Positions 25,227-34,456 are shown, counted from the first letter of the stretch. The stretch is DNA of 64,000 bases from Solimonas sp. K1W22B-7 (GCF_003428335.1 NZ_CP031704.1:1736001-1800000); one strand, 5' to 3'. Notes: a model not told the origin generated them from the letters alone. Made by a program: numbers and translations.

Positions 25227-27161
25227 CTAGATGGGCAGCGTGAAGCGGAAGATCGCCCCGGGATAGCCCGGCTCCACCCAGATGCGGCCGCCGTGGCGTT
25301 CGACGATCTTGCGGCAGATCGCCAGGCCGATGCCGCTGCCGGGATAGACCTCGCGCGTATGCAGGCGCTGGAACAGCACGAACACGCGCTCGGCGTAGAG
25401 CGGGTCGATGCCGATGCCGTTGTCGCGCACCGAGAACTGCCAGGAATCGGCGTCGGGCTGCACGTCGATGTCGATCCGGGGCGGCGCCTCGCCGCGGAAC
25501 TTGATGGCATTGCCGACCAGGTTCTGGAACAGCTGGGTGATCAGCGGGCCCTGCACCGGGAGGGTCGGCAGCGCCTGGCGGTGAATCACGGTGCCGGTTT
25601 CGGTGATCGCGGTGCGCAGGTTCGCCAGCGCGGCATCCAGCAGCTTGTCCAGCGGTGTCGGCTCCGGCTGCTGCTTTTCGCGGGTGACACGCGAGTAGGT
25701 CAGCAGACCCTCGATCAGCTGGCGCATGCGCTGCACCTCGTCGGTGATGTAGCCGACGAACTCGTTGGCGTCCGGGTCCTCGCCGCTGAAGCGGCGTGCC
25801 AGCAGCTGGGTGAAGCTGGCGACGGTACGCAGCGGCTCCTGCAGGTCATGCGAGGCCACGTAAGCGAAGTGCTCCAGCTCGGTGTTGGAGCGGGCCAGTT
25901 CCTCGGCGCGCTCCGCCAGCGCGGCGGTGGCGCGTTTTCGCTCGGTGATGTCCTCGGCAGTACCGGCCACCCCGATCACGGTGCCGCCCTTCATCAGTGG
26001 CGCATTGCTGAAGACGATGGTGGTGGTGCTGCCGTCCTTCCGGCGGATCGGCGTTTCGAAATTGCTGGCCGCCCCCCGGCCGCTGGCGGCGGCCTCGAAC
26101 AGCGCCTGCACCTCGGCGCGATACTCCAGCGGGATCAGCGGCAGGAAGCTCATGCCCAGCAGCTCGGGCTCTTCGTAGCCGGTGATGACACAGGTCTGGC
26201 GGTTGACCAGGGTGAAGCGTCCCTGCAGGTCGAAGGCGAAGATCGCGTTGGTGGCGCTCTGCATCACCTTGTTGCGGAACTCCGTGGTCTCGCGCAGGCC
26301 TTCCTCGGCCAGGCGGCGGCGCACGATCATTTCGTTGAACACCAGCGCCAGCTCGCCCAGTTCGTCACCGGAGCGCACGTCGATGCGGTAGTTCAGATCG
26401 CCCTGCGATACCCGTACGGCGCCCTCGCGCAGCGCCAGGATGGCCTGGCGCAGATCGCGCGAGATCACGAACGCCACCCACAGGCCGGCGGCGAGCAGCA
26501 AGGCAGCAAAGCCGACGATGACCAGCGGCAGGCCGTGCTGCATCCAGCGCGCGATGGCGCCGATCCTCACCGAGAATTCGCGCTCCAGGGGGGCCACCGC
26601 GGCGTTGATCGTGGCGATGCGCTCCAGTAGCAGCTGCTGACGCGGCGGTGCGAGCTGGTCGGCGGGGATCGTGCGATGCAGCTCCGCGGCGATGGCCTCC
26701 AGTTCCAGCAGGCGGCGTTCAGCCTGGCGCCAGACGTCGATCGCGGCGTCGAGCCGGTCGAGCCAGCGGAAGTGCCGGAACAGGAAGATCATGTCCGGCA
26801 CGTCCTGCGCCGCGTTGCCGCCGGCGACGAAGCCCCGCCGCACGGTCTCCTCGTTGTAGGAGCTGCGCTCCATCTCCAGCCGTGCAATGCGGTCGCCCAG
26901 CGGGATCGCCATGGCGTCCTGGTAGCGCTGGTAGTCCGCGAGCTGGCCCGACTGGGCGTAGCGGCTCAGGTAATAGACCGCGTCCTTCTGGCCCTTGGAC
27001 CACAGGCCTTCGCCGCCGACGTAGGCGCGCGCGCCACTGGCCAGGCGCAGGCTCAGGGTGACCACGGCGACCAGGGCGAAGACGATCGCGACGAACACCA
27101 CCACGATCGCCGCCAGCTTGGCGGTGATCGACAGGTGATGCGAGCCCCCGGGGCGACGCAT
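25227..27161 (-). CDS. Sensor histidine kinase with PAS domain (orphan)
   Basis: A 644-residue membrane kinase. TM1 about 12-38, a 165-residue all-helical periplasmic domain, TM2 about 210-233, HAMP about 234-287, a PAS domain about 297-410, then HisKA with the phospho-acceptor H438 in [10 protein letters not shown] and HATPase with N-box [10 protein letters not shown] (547-556), DNGIGI (580-585) and [12 protein letters not shown]. The HisKA type is the bacteriophytochrome-like one. No response regulator is in the window. It lies between two glutathione S-transferase genes on the same strand, 20 bases after the upstream one. Confidence 0.95.
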   Translation of the reverse strand: MRRPGGSHHLSITAKLAAIVVVFVAIVFALVAVVTLSLRLASGARAYVGGEGLWSKGQKDAVYYLSRYAQSGQLADYQRYQDAMAIPLGDRIARLEMERSSYNEETVRRGFVAGGNAAQDVPDMIFLFRHFRWLDRLDAAIDVWRQAERRLLELEAIAAELHRTIPADQLAPPRQQLLLERIATINAAVAPLEREFSVRIGAIARWMQHGLPLVIVGFAALLLAAGLWVAFVISRDLRQAILALREGAVRVSQGDLNYRIDVRSGDELGELALVFNEMIVRRRLAEEGLRETTEFRNKVMQSATNAIFAFDLQGRFTLVNRQTCVITGYEEPELLGMSFLPLIPLEYRAEVQALFEAAASGRGAASNFETPIRRKDGSTTTIVFSNAPLMKGGTVIGVAGTAEDITERKRATAALAERAEELARSNTELEHFAYVASHDLQEPLRTVASFTQLLARRFSGEDPDANEFVGYITDEVQRMRQLIEGLLTYSRVTREKQQPEPTPLDKLLDAALANLRTAITETGTVIHRQALPTLPVQGPLITQLFQNLVGNAIKFRGEAPPRIDIDVQPDADSWQFSVRDNGIGIDPLYAERVFVLFQRLHTREVYPGSGIGLAICRKIVERHGGRIWVEPGYPGAIFRFTLPI

Positions 27162-27181
27162 GTGTGCGTGGTGCCCGGGGG

Positions 27182-27847
27182 CTAGCGCAGCAACTCGTAG
27201 GGGCCGCCCTTCTGCAGGGCGCGCTGGTAGGCCGGGCGGGCGTGGATGCGCTGCAGGAAGCCGGCGAGGTTCGGCGGCACGTCGCTGCCGCCGCGTGCGG
27301 CCAGGGCTTCGGCGGGAAAGCTCATCTGGATGTCGGCGGCGCTGAACGCCTTGCCGGCGAACCAGCCGGTCTTGCCCAACTCGCTCTCGATGTAGCCGAC
27401 ATGCAGTTTGAGGTTGGGCCCCAGGAACATCTTGTCTACGCCGCCGACGATGCCGCGGGCGATCGGCCGTATCAGCGCGGGCGAGCCCTTGGGTACCTGG
27501 CTCAGCACCAGTTTCATCACCAGCAGGGGCATGATCGAGCCTTCCGCGTAGTGCAGCCAGTAGCTGTACTGCAGGCGTTCGGGGGTGCCGGCCGGTGGTG
27601 CCAGGCGGTCGTTGCCGTAGCGCTCGACCAGGTATTCGACGATGGCGCCGGATTCGGCAACGGTGTTGCCGTCGTCGGTGATCACCGGCGACTTGCCCAG
27701 GGGATGCACCGCCTTGAGTTCCGGCGGCGCCAGCATGGTCTTGCTGTTGCGCTCGTAGCGCTTCACCTGGTACTCCACTCCCAGTTCTTCCAGGAGCCAG
27801 AGCACGCGCTGGGAGCGGGAGTTGTTGAGGTGGTGGACGGTGACCAT
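27182..27847 (-). CDS. Glutathione S-transferase family protein
   Basis: A 221-residue GST: VHHLNNSRSQRVLWLLEELG with a serine-rich active-site turn (NNSRS), SPVITDDG and VAESGAIVEYLVERYG for glutathione binding, then a helical C-domain with FAGKAFSAADIQMSF. It is only distantly like the other GST at 24395. An 11-bp palindrome lies about 70-97 bases before its start. Confidence 0.93.
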   Translation of the reverse strand: MVTVHHLNNSRSQRVLWLLEELGVEYQVKRYERNSKTMLAPPELKAVHPLGKSPVITDDGNTVAESGAIVEYLVERYGNDRLAPPAGTPERLQYSYWLHYAEGSIMPLLVMKLVLSQVPKGSPALIRPIARGIVGGVDKMFLGPNLKLHVGYIESELGKTGWFAGKAFSAADIQMSFPAEALAARGGSDVPPNLAGFLQRIHARPAYQRALQKGGPYELLR

Positions 27848-27917
27848 GGCATTCCCGGGTGGTGGATGTCGTCCGCCATCAAATCACAGATGGGCGGCAG
27901 CGTCATGTAGGTGAGGC

Positions 27918-27944
27918 AGACGGATGTCCAGTAGACATCCGTCT
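27918..27944. promoter_or_regulatory. Perfect 11-bp inverted repeat upstream of GST/kinase operon
   Basis: agacggatgtc (27918-27928), CAGTA spacer, gacatccgtct (27934-27944). It lies between the YggT-like gene and the GST gene in a 136-base gap without a T-run on either side, so an operator fits better than a terminator. The form is like TetR-type operators (inference). No regulator gene is adjacent. Confidence 0.5.
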
Positions 27945-27983
27945 CGCCGAACGCCGCCCTCGGTGCTTCGGTGCAGCCGGGTT

Positions 27984-28499
27984 TCAGATCTCGGTACGGC
28001 GCTGGGCCCAGAGACGCAGCAGGCCCTTGATCGCCAGGTGCACCAGGGCGTAGACGCCCACGGCGATCAGCAGCGGCAGGGCCAGTGTTCCGCCGGTCTC
28101 CAGTGCCGGGGCGCCGACGATGCCCTTGAAGGGCAGGTACAGCGGCTCGGTGATGCCCTTGATGAAGCGCACGAAGCCGGCGCCCTCCCTTGCCCCCATC
28201 AGGGCGAGCACGAAGCGCAGGCCCAGCAGCGAGTAGGTCACCCAGAAGACGTAGTCGACCACCTGCCCGACACGCGCCGTGGCGCGCATCTGGCCGACCT
28301 CGCGTTCGCGCTCTGAAACTTCGTCTATCAGCTTGCGCTGCATGTCCGATGCAACCGCGTCGATGCGCGGCTGCTGGTTGGCCAGGGTGTCCTGCGCCTG
28401 CGCCGCGATCTGCGAGTCCACCCGCGTTTCCAGCCGGTTTTTCAGCGCATTGTGCTGGGCGATGCGCCGGGCCTCTTCCTGAGCCAATGTCGTGTCCAT
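27984..28499 (-). CDS. YggT-like membrane protein with N-terminal helical region
   Basis: A 171-residue protein. Residues about 1-75 are charged and predicted coiled-coil (ARRIAQHNALKNRLETRV, RKLIDEVSEREREVG). Two or three membrane segments follow, with FRFVLALMG-like text (LLGLRFVLALMGAREGAGFVRF) and ITEPLYLPFKGI, the YggT signature pattern. Function unknown. AAGGAGG sits seven bases before ATG 28499, which sets the start. Confidence 0.8.
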   Translation of the reverse strand: MDTTLAQEEARRIAQHNALKNRLETRVDSQIAAQAQDTLANQQPRIDAVASDMQRKLIDEVSEREREVGQMRATARVGQVVDYVFWVTYSLLGLRFVLALMGAREGAGFVRFIKGITEPLYLPFKGIVGAPALETGGTLALPLLIAVGVYALVHLAIKGLLRLWAQRRTEI

Positions 28500-28590
28500 T
28501 GCAGCCTCCTTGCGCAACGACGGCGGCCGCGATTGGCCGCCCGGACATCATCCCAAGACCCGGTGAACGGCGTCTGAATGGAGGCCCTGC

Positions 28591-29382
28591 TCAGTCGCGG
28601 TTCAGCTGCTCGCGCAGGAAGGCGAGGGTACGATCCAGCGCGGCGCGGGTGGGTTCGCCTTCGCGGTCGATCAGGTGCGTGGTCATCACGCTGTGCGCCG
28701 GCTTCATCGCCTGCGGATTGGCACGGTTGGACGGTACGACGATGGCTTCGAAGGCCGCGCCGAACTCGCCCTGCAGGCGCTCGAAGCGCTCGGCACGGCA
28801 CATCGGGTCGCCGTCGAAACGCAGGCCGAGGATGCGCGCGCCCTGCTTGTCGATCTTGTCATGCGCCGCGGCGATCTCCTCGGGCGAGGCATGCAGGCCG
28901 GAGCGCTGGGCGTGGCTCAAGCCGCCGGGCAGGGAAGGCTGCGCCAGCACCGGTGCGATTACCGGGGCATCGAGCATCAGCGCCAGGCCAAAGTTTCCGG
29001 TCAGGCACATGCCCACGCTACCGACACCGGGGCCGCCGCATTCGGCATGGGCGTGGCGCGCCAGCGCACGCAGCCAGTCGACGATGGGGCTGGACTGGTT
29101 GGCGGCGAGCAGGCGGAACTCGCGGCTGATGCAGACGCGGGCGATGGTGCGGGCTGCGGTGAGCGGGGTGACCGGCTCCAGCGGCGTGCCGAACAGCTGC
29201 GGCATCCACACCGAGAAGCCGGCGTCGGCGACGCGGGTGGCGAAGCGCGCCACCTGCGGCGTGATCCCAGGCACCTCCGACATCACGATCACCGCGCGGC
29301 CCTGGCCGCGGCGGTAGACGTCGCGCCGTTCGCCGTCCAGGCTCAGCGGGCTGCATGTGAATCCGGGAATCTCGATGCTCAT
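28591..29382 (-). CDS. Dienelactone hydrolase family protein
   Basis: A 263-residue alpha/beta hydrolase with a cysteine nucleophile: SVGMCLTGNFGLAL carries the GxCxxG motif, FDGDPMCR a likely Asp region and PAHSVMTTHL a likely His region. DLH proteins open lactones in aromatic degradation, but this subgroup acts on unknown esters or lactones. It is 24 bases downstream of the acyltransferase gene, which reads in the same direction. Confidence 0.9.
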   Translation of the reverse strand: MSIEIPGFTCSPLSLDGERRDVYRRGQGRAVIVMSEVPGITPQVARFATRVADAGFSVWMPQLFGTPLEPVTPLTAARTIARVCISREFRLLAANQSSPIVDWLRALARHAHAECGGPGVGSVGMCLTGNFGLALMLDAPVIAPVLAQPSLPGGLSHAQRSGLHASPEEIAAAHDKIDKQGARILGLRFDGDPMCRAERFERLQGEFGAAFEAIVVPSNRANPQAMKPAHSVMTTHLIDREGEPTRAALDRTLAFLREQLNRD

Positions 29383-29405
29383 GCGCGCCGCTCCTGTCGG
29401 GGGAA

Positions 29406-30056
29406 TCAGTCTTCGCTGCTGCTACCGCCGCCCCCGGACCAGGGACGGCCCTGGCGATCGGCGATCGGCTTGGACAGCCGCTCGGCGTGCCGCGGCGATG
29501 AATGGGCGGCCACGTAGTCCTGCAGCTTGCCGACGTCGGCCTCGTAGTCGCTGGTCGGCTGCAGCGGCGGTCCGAACGTGACGAGCTTGCGCTGGTAGTC
29601 GATCGCCGCGGCCACGATCGGCACGCCGGCACCGTAGGCCACGTGATGGAAGCCGCGCTTCCAGGCCTTGGGCGCGGAGCGGGTCCCTTCCGGCGCCAGC
29701 AGCAGCACGAACTGCGGGTTGTCGTTGAAGGCGTCGACGCTTTGCTCGACGACGCCCTTGGGGCTCTTGCGGTTCACCGGCACCGCGCCGAGCCAGCGCA
29801 GGACCACGCCGCCGAAGCCGCGGAAGGCGCTGTCCTTGATCATGGTGCTGGCGCGGATGCCCAGGCTGATCAGGATGGCGAACGCGATGACGCCGTCCAT
29901 GTTGGTGGTGTGAGGCGCGCCGATGAGCACCATCTTGGGTGCATCCGGCACGCCGCCGTCCACGCGCCAGCCCATCAGGCGCAGCACCAGCCGGCCGAGG
30001 CCGCGCGAAAAGGCATTGCCGCGCTGCGGCACCCGCGGACCGAGCGGCGCCATCAT
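29406..30056 (-). CDS. PlsC-like 1-acyl-glycerol-3-phosphate acyltransferase
   Basis: A 216-residue acyltransferase of the PlsC superfamily. The catalytic HX4D is seen as HTTNMD in APHTTNMDG, and the substrate-binding motif as APEGTRS. The group is the short one without membrane spans, often described as 1-acyl-glycerol-3-phosphate acyltransferase-like. The C-terminus is Gly/Ser-rich. GAGGGAAG precedes the ATG. Confidence 0.9.
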   Translation of the reverse strand: MMAPLGPRVPQRGNAFSRGLGRLVLRLMGWRVDGGVPDAPKMVLIGAPHTTNMDGVIAFAILISLGIRASTMIKDSAFRGFGGVVLRWLGAVPVNRKSPKGVVEQSVDAFNDNPQFVLLLAPEGTRSAPKAWKRGFHHVAYGAGVPIVAAAIDYQRKLVTFGPPLQPTSDYEADVGKLQDYVAAHSSPRHAERLSKPIADRQGRPWSGGGGSSSED

Positions 30057-30155
30057 TGAAACTTCCCTCGGTACGGCATCCCTGACCTTCTTTTTTGTTT
30101 GCTGGCCGGGAGTATCCCATCATCGGGGCGCGTGCGGGCCACCCTTATCCGGTAG

Positions 30156-30548
30156 TCATGCCGTGGAGGCCGGATCCTGCTGCAGCCAGTACACCGCCTG
30201 CCACAGGCCGAGATTCTCGAACAGCATGCCCACGGCGACGTTCGGCGGCGGCACGCCGTCCACCAGCAGGCTGACCAGGCGCCCGGCTTCCAGGCCGCCC
30301 AGGACCGCGACCACAGCCCACAGCGCCGGGCGCTCCAGCGAGGCGCGCGTCACCGAGGCCAGCAGCAACAGGCCCACCGCCAGCGTCGTGCCGCCGCCGG
30401 CGCCGCGCATCTGGCTGTAGGCCGCGACCGAGTCGAGCTTCAGTCCCAGCCGGCCCGCGTCCATCGCCGCCTGCGGATCGGCCAGCGTGTAAACGCCCAG
30501 GGCCGCGAAGATCAGGCCGGTGATCAGCAGGAATCCGTTCAGTGCCAT
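30156..30548 (-). CDS. DUF4345-like membrane protein
   Basis: A 130-residue protein with four membrane segments; LITGLIFAALGVYTLADPQAAM and MRGAGGGTTLAVGLLLL resemble the DUF4345 family. Function unknown. ATG 30548 is chosen because GGGGAG lies eight bases before it. It is divergent from the VOC gene at 30724. Confidence 0.82.
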   Translation of the reverse strand: MALNGFLLITGLIFAALGVYTLADPQAAMDAGRLGLKLDSVAAYSQMRGAGGGTTLAVGLLLLASVTRASLERPALWAVVAVLGGLEAGRLVSLLVDGVPPPNVAVGMLFENLGLWQAVYWLQQDPASTA

Positions 30549-30723
30549 GCGTTTCTCCCCTAGTACTGTTGTAGTGCCCACAGTGTCCCCGGCAGGGGCC
30601 GGGTTGCAAAGAGCCGTACGCGCCAGAACGCAGGGCCGCGCGTGCCGCCGCGACTTGACCGCCGCCACGACGCGCGACTAGCTTGCGGCCGGATCAGAAC
30701 TCAATAAAACCGGAGAGAGCGAC

Positions 30724-31089
30724 ATGATCGGATACGTGACGGTGGGGACCAACGATTTCGCGCGCGCGGCGCGCTTCTACGACGCGCTGCTGGGCGAGTT
30801 GGGCGCCAGGCGCATGATGGACTTCGAAGGCTTCGTGGTCTGGGGCAAGCCCGGCGCCGCGGCGCTGGCCATCGCCAAGCCCTTCGACGGCAAGCCGGCC
30901 ACGGTCGGCAACGGTGTCATGGTGGCCATGGCGGCCGGCAGCAAGGCCGACGTCGACAAGCTCTACGCCAAGGCGATGGAACTGGGCGCGACCGACGAGG
31001 GCAAGCCGGGCCCGCGCGGCGACACTTTCTATGCCGCGTATTTCCGCGACCCCGACGGAAACAAACTGAATTTCTTCCACATGGGCTGA
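30724..31089 (+). CDS. VOC (glyoxalase/bleomycin-resistance fold) protein
   Basis: A 121-residue single VOC domain: IGYVTVGTNDFARAARFYDALLGELG at the N-terminus and YAAYFRDPDGNKLNFFHMG at the end. This fold binds a metal and acts on small molecules, as in lactoylglutathione lyase, but the substrate is not predictable here. GGAGAG lies upstream of the ATG. Confidence 0.94.
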   Translation: MIGYVTVGTNDFARAARFYDALLGELGARRMMDFEGFVVWGKPGAAALAIAKPFDGKPATVGNGVMVAMAAGSKADVDKLYAKAMELGATDEGKPGPRGDTFYAAYFRDPDGNKLNFFHMG

Positions 31090-31101
31090 GAGGTCCACGT
31101 C

Positions 31102-31161
31102 TGTAGGAGCGAGCCTGCTCGTGACCTCTCGCACCGGGTCGCGAGCAAGCCCGCTCCTACA
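31102..31161. repeat. REP-type palindrome (Pseudomonas-like TGTAGGAGCGAGC family)
   Basis: A 60-bp imperfect palindrome with 20 of 23 outer positions paired: tgtaggagcgagcctgctcg at the left and its near-complement ending cgctcctaca at the right. This matches the REP sequence common in Pseudomonas and some other gammaproteobacteria. It lies between the convergent VOC and 3-beta-HSD-like genes, only 9-12 bases from each stop, and probably ends both transcripts. Confidence 0.85.
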
Positions 31162-31170
31162 ACGAGAGCT

Positions 31171-32160
31171 TCAGCGGATTGCGGCCTGCAACTCCCGCAG
31201 GCCTTCGTCCACGCTGATCACCGGGCGGTAGCCCAGTTGCTGCCGGGCCTTGTCGTCGCGCACGGTCACTTCGCGGAAGAACAGGTTCAGGGTTGTTCGC
31301 GTCAGCGGCGGTTCGCCCTGGAGCGGCAGCAGGCTCCAGGCGGTTTCGCAGACCGCGGCCATCGCGTCGGCCAGCCATAGCGGTGCGTTGCGCTCGCCGG
31401 GTTCCACGCCCTGGGTGCGGATCAGGCGGCCGATGAAGTCGCGGAACTGCTGCGGCGCACCGTCGGTGAGGAAGTAGATCTCGCCAGGACCGCCGCGCTC
31501 CATGGCCAGGATCACGCCATGCGCGACGTTGCGCACATGGCAGGTGGAGCTGCGGTGCGCGCCGCCGCCGAACCAGACCCAGCCGCGCCGCGCCGCCTCG
31601 GCGAGCCTCGGCGCCAGCGTGGTGTCGCCCTTGCCCCAGATGAAGCGCGGACGCACCACCACCGTGGCCAGGCCGTCGCCGTTGGCTGCGAGAACACGTT
31701 GCTCGGCCATGCCCTTGGAGCGTGGGTAGGCGCCGTTGGGCTTCTGCGGCAGCGGCCGCGTTTCGTCGGCCTCGATGATCGGCTGGCCGTCGGCCAGCAC
31801 GGCCTCGGTGCTGATGTGGACCAGGCGCGGCAGTCCCGCTGCGCGGGCGGCGGCGATGACATGCTCGGTGCCTTGCACGGTGTCGCGCAGGAATTCCTCC
31901 CAGGGGCCCCAGCCGCCGACCTTGGCAGCGGAGTGGATCGCGCCGACGCAGCCGGCCATCCCGCCACGCATCGCCGCCATGTCGTCGAGGTCGCCGCTGA
32001 CCGGTTCCGCGCCCAGTGCCTGCACGGTGGTGGCGGCCTGTGCCGAGCGCACCAGCGCGCGCACGCTGTAGCCGGCGCCGGTCAGCGAGGTGATCAGCTG
32101 GCGGCCGAGGAAGCCGGAGCCGCCGGTCAGGAAGACGAATTTCCGCGTCGCAGCCGTCAT
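31171..32160 (-). CDS. 3-beta-hydroxysteroid-dehydrogenase-like NAD-dependent epimerase
   Basis: A 329-residue extended SDR: FLTGGSGFLGRQLI (GxxGxxG), HISTEAVL, active-site YPRSKGMAE (YxxxK), VVVRPRFIWGKGD and TCHVRNVAHGV, which fit the 3-beta-HSD/NSDHL-like family. Members act on sterols or related alcohols, or on hydrocarbon intermediates (OleD). The true substrate is unknown. The window also has other steroid-type enzymes, but not as one cluster. Confidence 0.9.
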   Translation of the reverse strand: MTAATRKFVFLTGGSGFLGRQLITSLTGAGYSVRALVRSAQAATTVQALGAEPVSGDLDDMAAMRGGMAGCVGAIHSAAKVGGWGPWEEFLRDTVQGTEHVIAAARAAGLPRLVHISTEAVLADGQPIIEADETRPLPQKPNGAYPRSKGMAEQRVLAANGDGLATVVVRPRFIWGKGDTTLAPRLAEAARRGWVWFGGGAHRSSTCHVRNVAHGVILAMERGGPGEIYFLTDGAPQQFRDFIGRLIRTQGVEPGERNAPLWLADAMAAVCETAWSLLPLQGEPPLTRTTLNLFFREVTVRDDKARQQLGYRPVISVDEGLRELQAAIR

Positions 32161-32185
32161 GGTTCCTGCCCTTCGTCCGTGATGC

Positions 32186-33094
32186 TCACTGTGCCCGGAT
32201 CTCCTGTCTGAACTTGCCCAGGGCCTCCGCCTCGTAAGCCTGGCCGGCTTCCCGCGACCGGTCCGGCGCCTGCAGTTGCAGCAGGCCGCTTTCGACCAGG
32301 CCGGCGATGACCTGGCGGTCGGCCACCAGCACCTGCGCGGTCTGGTCGCCGGTGGGCAGGCTGAAAAAGCGAGCCTGGCTGCCGGCGTCCTCGGACATCA
32401 GGTTGAGCAGGTCCAGCACGCTGGCGACGTCGTACCAGTCACCGAAGTTGCGGGCGGCAACGTCGTAGTTCTTGATGCCGAGCCTGGCGCGCAGGCGGTA
32501 GGGCAGGCTGGTGTCGTCGGGATCCCCTGGCGGAACTTCGCTGAACTTCGCCCATGACATCGGCGGCCCTGCCAACTGGGCCAGCTCCCCCATCAGGCCC
32601 TCGTGGGCGTTGGGGAACATGCCGGTCTCCACGTCGAAGCCCAGGACCTGTCCCCGTTCCGCCAGGTGGTCGGCGATGGTGAGCGGCGCCCAGCTTTCGC
32701 GAGCTTCGGTGGGTGCAGCCTTCAACTGCAGGCCGGTCTCCTGCATGAATGTTTCCAGCGCCGCCGCTTCGGGAAAGCGCTGCAGGGTGACGGCGACCAG
32801 CTGGAGTCCGGAGTCCGGCGGCAGCTTCCAGTCGAGCAGGATGCGCGCTTCGGCGACCGCCGCGACGCGGTCGCGCAAGGCCATCTTCCGCAGGCAGGTT
32901 TCCACGCTCTGGGTCTTCTCCGGGTCCTTGCCCAGGCGGGCACGCCAGCCGGCACAACGGCCGGCTGCCGGAGGCGCATCCGCAGGCGTGGCGGCGACCG
33001 CGGTCTTGGCTGCGGATGTCTCGGCGGGTGGCGGCGCCTGCTTGCAGGCGGCCATCGTCAGGAGCGTCAGTGCGACCAGGATGCCAGCGTGCAT
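32186..33094 (-). CDS. Hypothetical lipoprotein
   Basis: A 302-residue lipoprotein with lipobox MAAC (Cys17) and an Ala/Pro-rich linker. The mature domain has no recognised motif; it is mostly helical with DWYDVASVLDLLNLMSED near the end. The CCGGAG upstream and ATG at 33094 fix the start; the reading frame upstream overlaps the next gene. It lies 28 bases downstream of the STAS-like gene. Confidence 0.75.
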   Translation of the reverse strand: MHAGILVALTLLTMAACKQAPPPAETSAAKTAVAATPADAPPAAGRCAGWRARLGKDPEKTQSVETCLRKMALRDRVAAVAEARILLDWKLPPDSGLQLVAVTLQRFPEAAALETFMQETGLQLKAAPTEARESWAPLTIADHLAERGQVLGFDVETGMFPNAHEGLMGELAQLAGPPMSWAKFSEVPPGDPDDTSLPYRLRARLGIKNYDVAARNFGDWYDVASVLDLLNLMSEDAGSQARFFSLPTGDQTAQVLVADRQVIAGLVESGLLQLQAPDRSREAGQAYEAEALGKFRQEIRAQ

Positions 33095-33122
33095 CGGAAC
33101 TCCGGAGGGATCGGCAGGGCCA

Positions 33123-33548
33123 TCAGGCTTCGAGCGATGACGGGGCATCGACGGTCTGCAGCCAGCGCAGGGCCTCGTCGGGATCGCTGAAGTACTTCGC
33201 GGTGATGCCCATCGCGCGGTACTCGTCCACGGCGCGCTGCATGGTCCATTGGCCCAGTTCTTCCTCCGGCGCGACGATGGCCCAGTACTTCCAGCCGGCC
33301 TTGCGGGTCTGCGGAAACCAGTGGTCGCGCGCCCAGTCATGCAGCGACTGCGCCAGCACCGGGTTCTTGCGGTCGTCGGACAGCCACTTGCAGGCGCCGT
33401 GCTGCTTCATCGCCTGCGTCCCGGCCTGCAGGAACTCGCGGAACACCGACTCGACGATGAAGCGGTGCATCTGGTGATGCACGATCTTCGTCTCCGGGTG
33501 GTACCAGAGCGTGACGTAGGGGTTGTCGATCAGCACCTGTGCCGGCAT
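33123..33548 (-). CDS. Conserved hypothetical protein (STAS/SpoIIAA-like)
   Basis: A 141-residue cytoplasmic protein with the pattern IVHHQMHRFI, ACKWLSDDRKNP, WFPQTRKAGWKYWAI and YFSDPDEALRWL. This is a conserved family also seen in Bacteroidetes and resembles the SpoIIAA/STAS fold, whose ending ALxWL is typical. The function is unknown. Confidence 0.78.
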   Translation of the reverse strand: MPAQVLIDNPYVTLWYHPETKIVHHQMHRFIVESVFREFLQAGTQAMKQHGACKWLSDDRKNPVLAQSLHDWARDHWFPQTRKAGWKYWAIVAPEEELGQWTMQRAVDEYRAMGITAKYFSDPDEALRWLQTVDAPSSLEA

Positions 33549-33685
33549 GTTGCGCGCCCCCAGGGCATGAATGGTGGACCTGCGCCCAGCCTAACCCGGC
33601 CGGGGCCGCGACGGAATATGCCGCGAGTGCCGCCTGCGGTCTATCATGCAGCCACAGCGGCGCTGCCGCGCATGGGAGTGAGCGG

Positions 33686-34138
33686 ATGACCCTGTCGACG
33701 ATCGATCTGTGCACCCAGGAAGCCACGCTGCAGCGGACCTGGCAGCCCAAGGCCGCCAAGGCACCGATCTATGCCAACTACACGCCCTGGCCGGTGGCGA
33801 TCACCGTGGCGGCGGGCACCGCCGGCTCGCTGGGCGAGGGTGGACCGGCACCGGAGCAGCGCTGGATCGCGATCTACGACACCGCCAGCGGCCGCGAGAT
33901 CAGCAATCACGGCGCCGGCGCCAACGTGTTTTCCACCTTGCTGCAGCCGGGACAGGAACTGAAGGCCGCGGCCGAGCAGGAGATGGTCTACCGCCTGCTG
34001 GCGATCAAGGCGCTGATCGACGACTCCACCACGCTGCCCAAGCCGGAGAAGATGTACCTGCCCAAGCGCCTGGCGCGCGAACTGATCGCCAAGGGCAAGC
34101 AGCAGCTGCGGCGCGGGCCCGAGGACGGCGAAGCCTAG
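33686..34138 (+). CDS. Hypothetical protein, 150 aa
   Basis: No family recognised. It has no signal peptide. Pattern: an N-terminal half rich in beta-prone residues (NYTPWPVAITVAAGTAG, WIAIYDTASGREIS) and a C-terminal charged helical half (MYLPKRLARELIAKGKQQL). GGGAG lies about seven bases before the ATG at 33686. It is convergent to the YcgL gene. Confidence 0.7.
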   Translation: MTLSTIDLCTQEATLQRTWQPKAAKAPIYANYTPWPVAITVAAGTAGSLGEGGPAPEQRWIAIYDTASGREISNHGAGANVFSTLLQPGQELKAAAEQEMVYRLLAIKALIDDSTTLPKPEKMYLPKRLARELIAKGKQQLRRGPEDGEA

Positions 34139-34160
34139 CCCGGGTTTCAAGCCACGGGAT

Positions 34161-34430
34161 TCAGTCGCCGAAGTGCAGGTTCGCCTTGAGGATGCCGTCG
34201 GGCGGCATCTGGATGTAGTAGCCCGGCGCCGCCAGCTTCTCCAGCACCTGGGCGACATCGACGCGTGCCAGCCGCCGTTCCGGCGCCAGGCTCAGTTGCA
34301 TCGCCTGGGTCAGCTTGCCGGTGAGGCGCCGCAGCGCCTCGGGCAGGTCCTCGGGCTTCAGGTCGGCGCGCAGGTACAGGTACATCTCGTCCTGGCGGCC
34401 ACAGCGGTAGACGATGCAGTCGGTGCTCAT
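34161..34430 (-). CDS. YcgL domain protein
   Basis: An 89-residue cytoplasmic protein: CIVYRCGRQDEMYLYL at the N-terminus, then LPEALRRLTGKL and PPDGILKANLHFGD at the C-terminus, all typical of YcgL, a gammaproteobacterial family of unknown function. It lies 26 bases downstream of the L,D-transpeptidase gene stop in the same direction. In E. coli it also occurs as a small stand-alone gene. Confidence 0.9.
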   Translation of the reverse strand: MSTDCIVYRCGRQDEMYLYLRADLKPEDLPEALRRLTGKLTQAMQLSLAPERRLARVDVAQVLEKLAAPGYYIQMPPDGILKANLHFGD

Positions 34431-34456
34431 GGAGCCATGATAAGGCCGTGATGGCC

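Noticed and set aside
25145-25510. N-terminal extension of the GST gene at 24395
   Set aside because: The Ser/Arg/Pro-rich extension overlaps the histidine kinase gene on the same strand in another frame. The GST domain starts at 25144.
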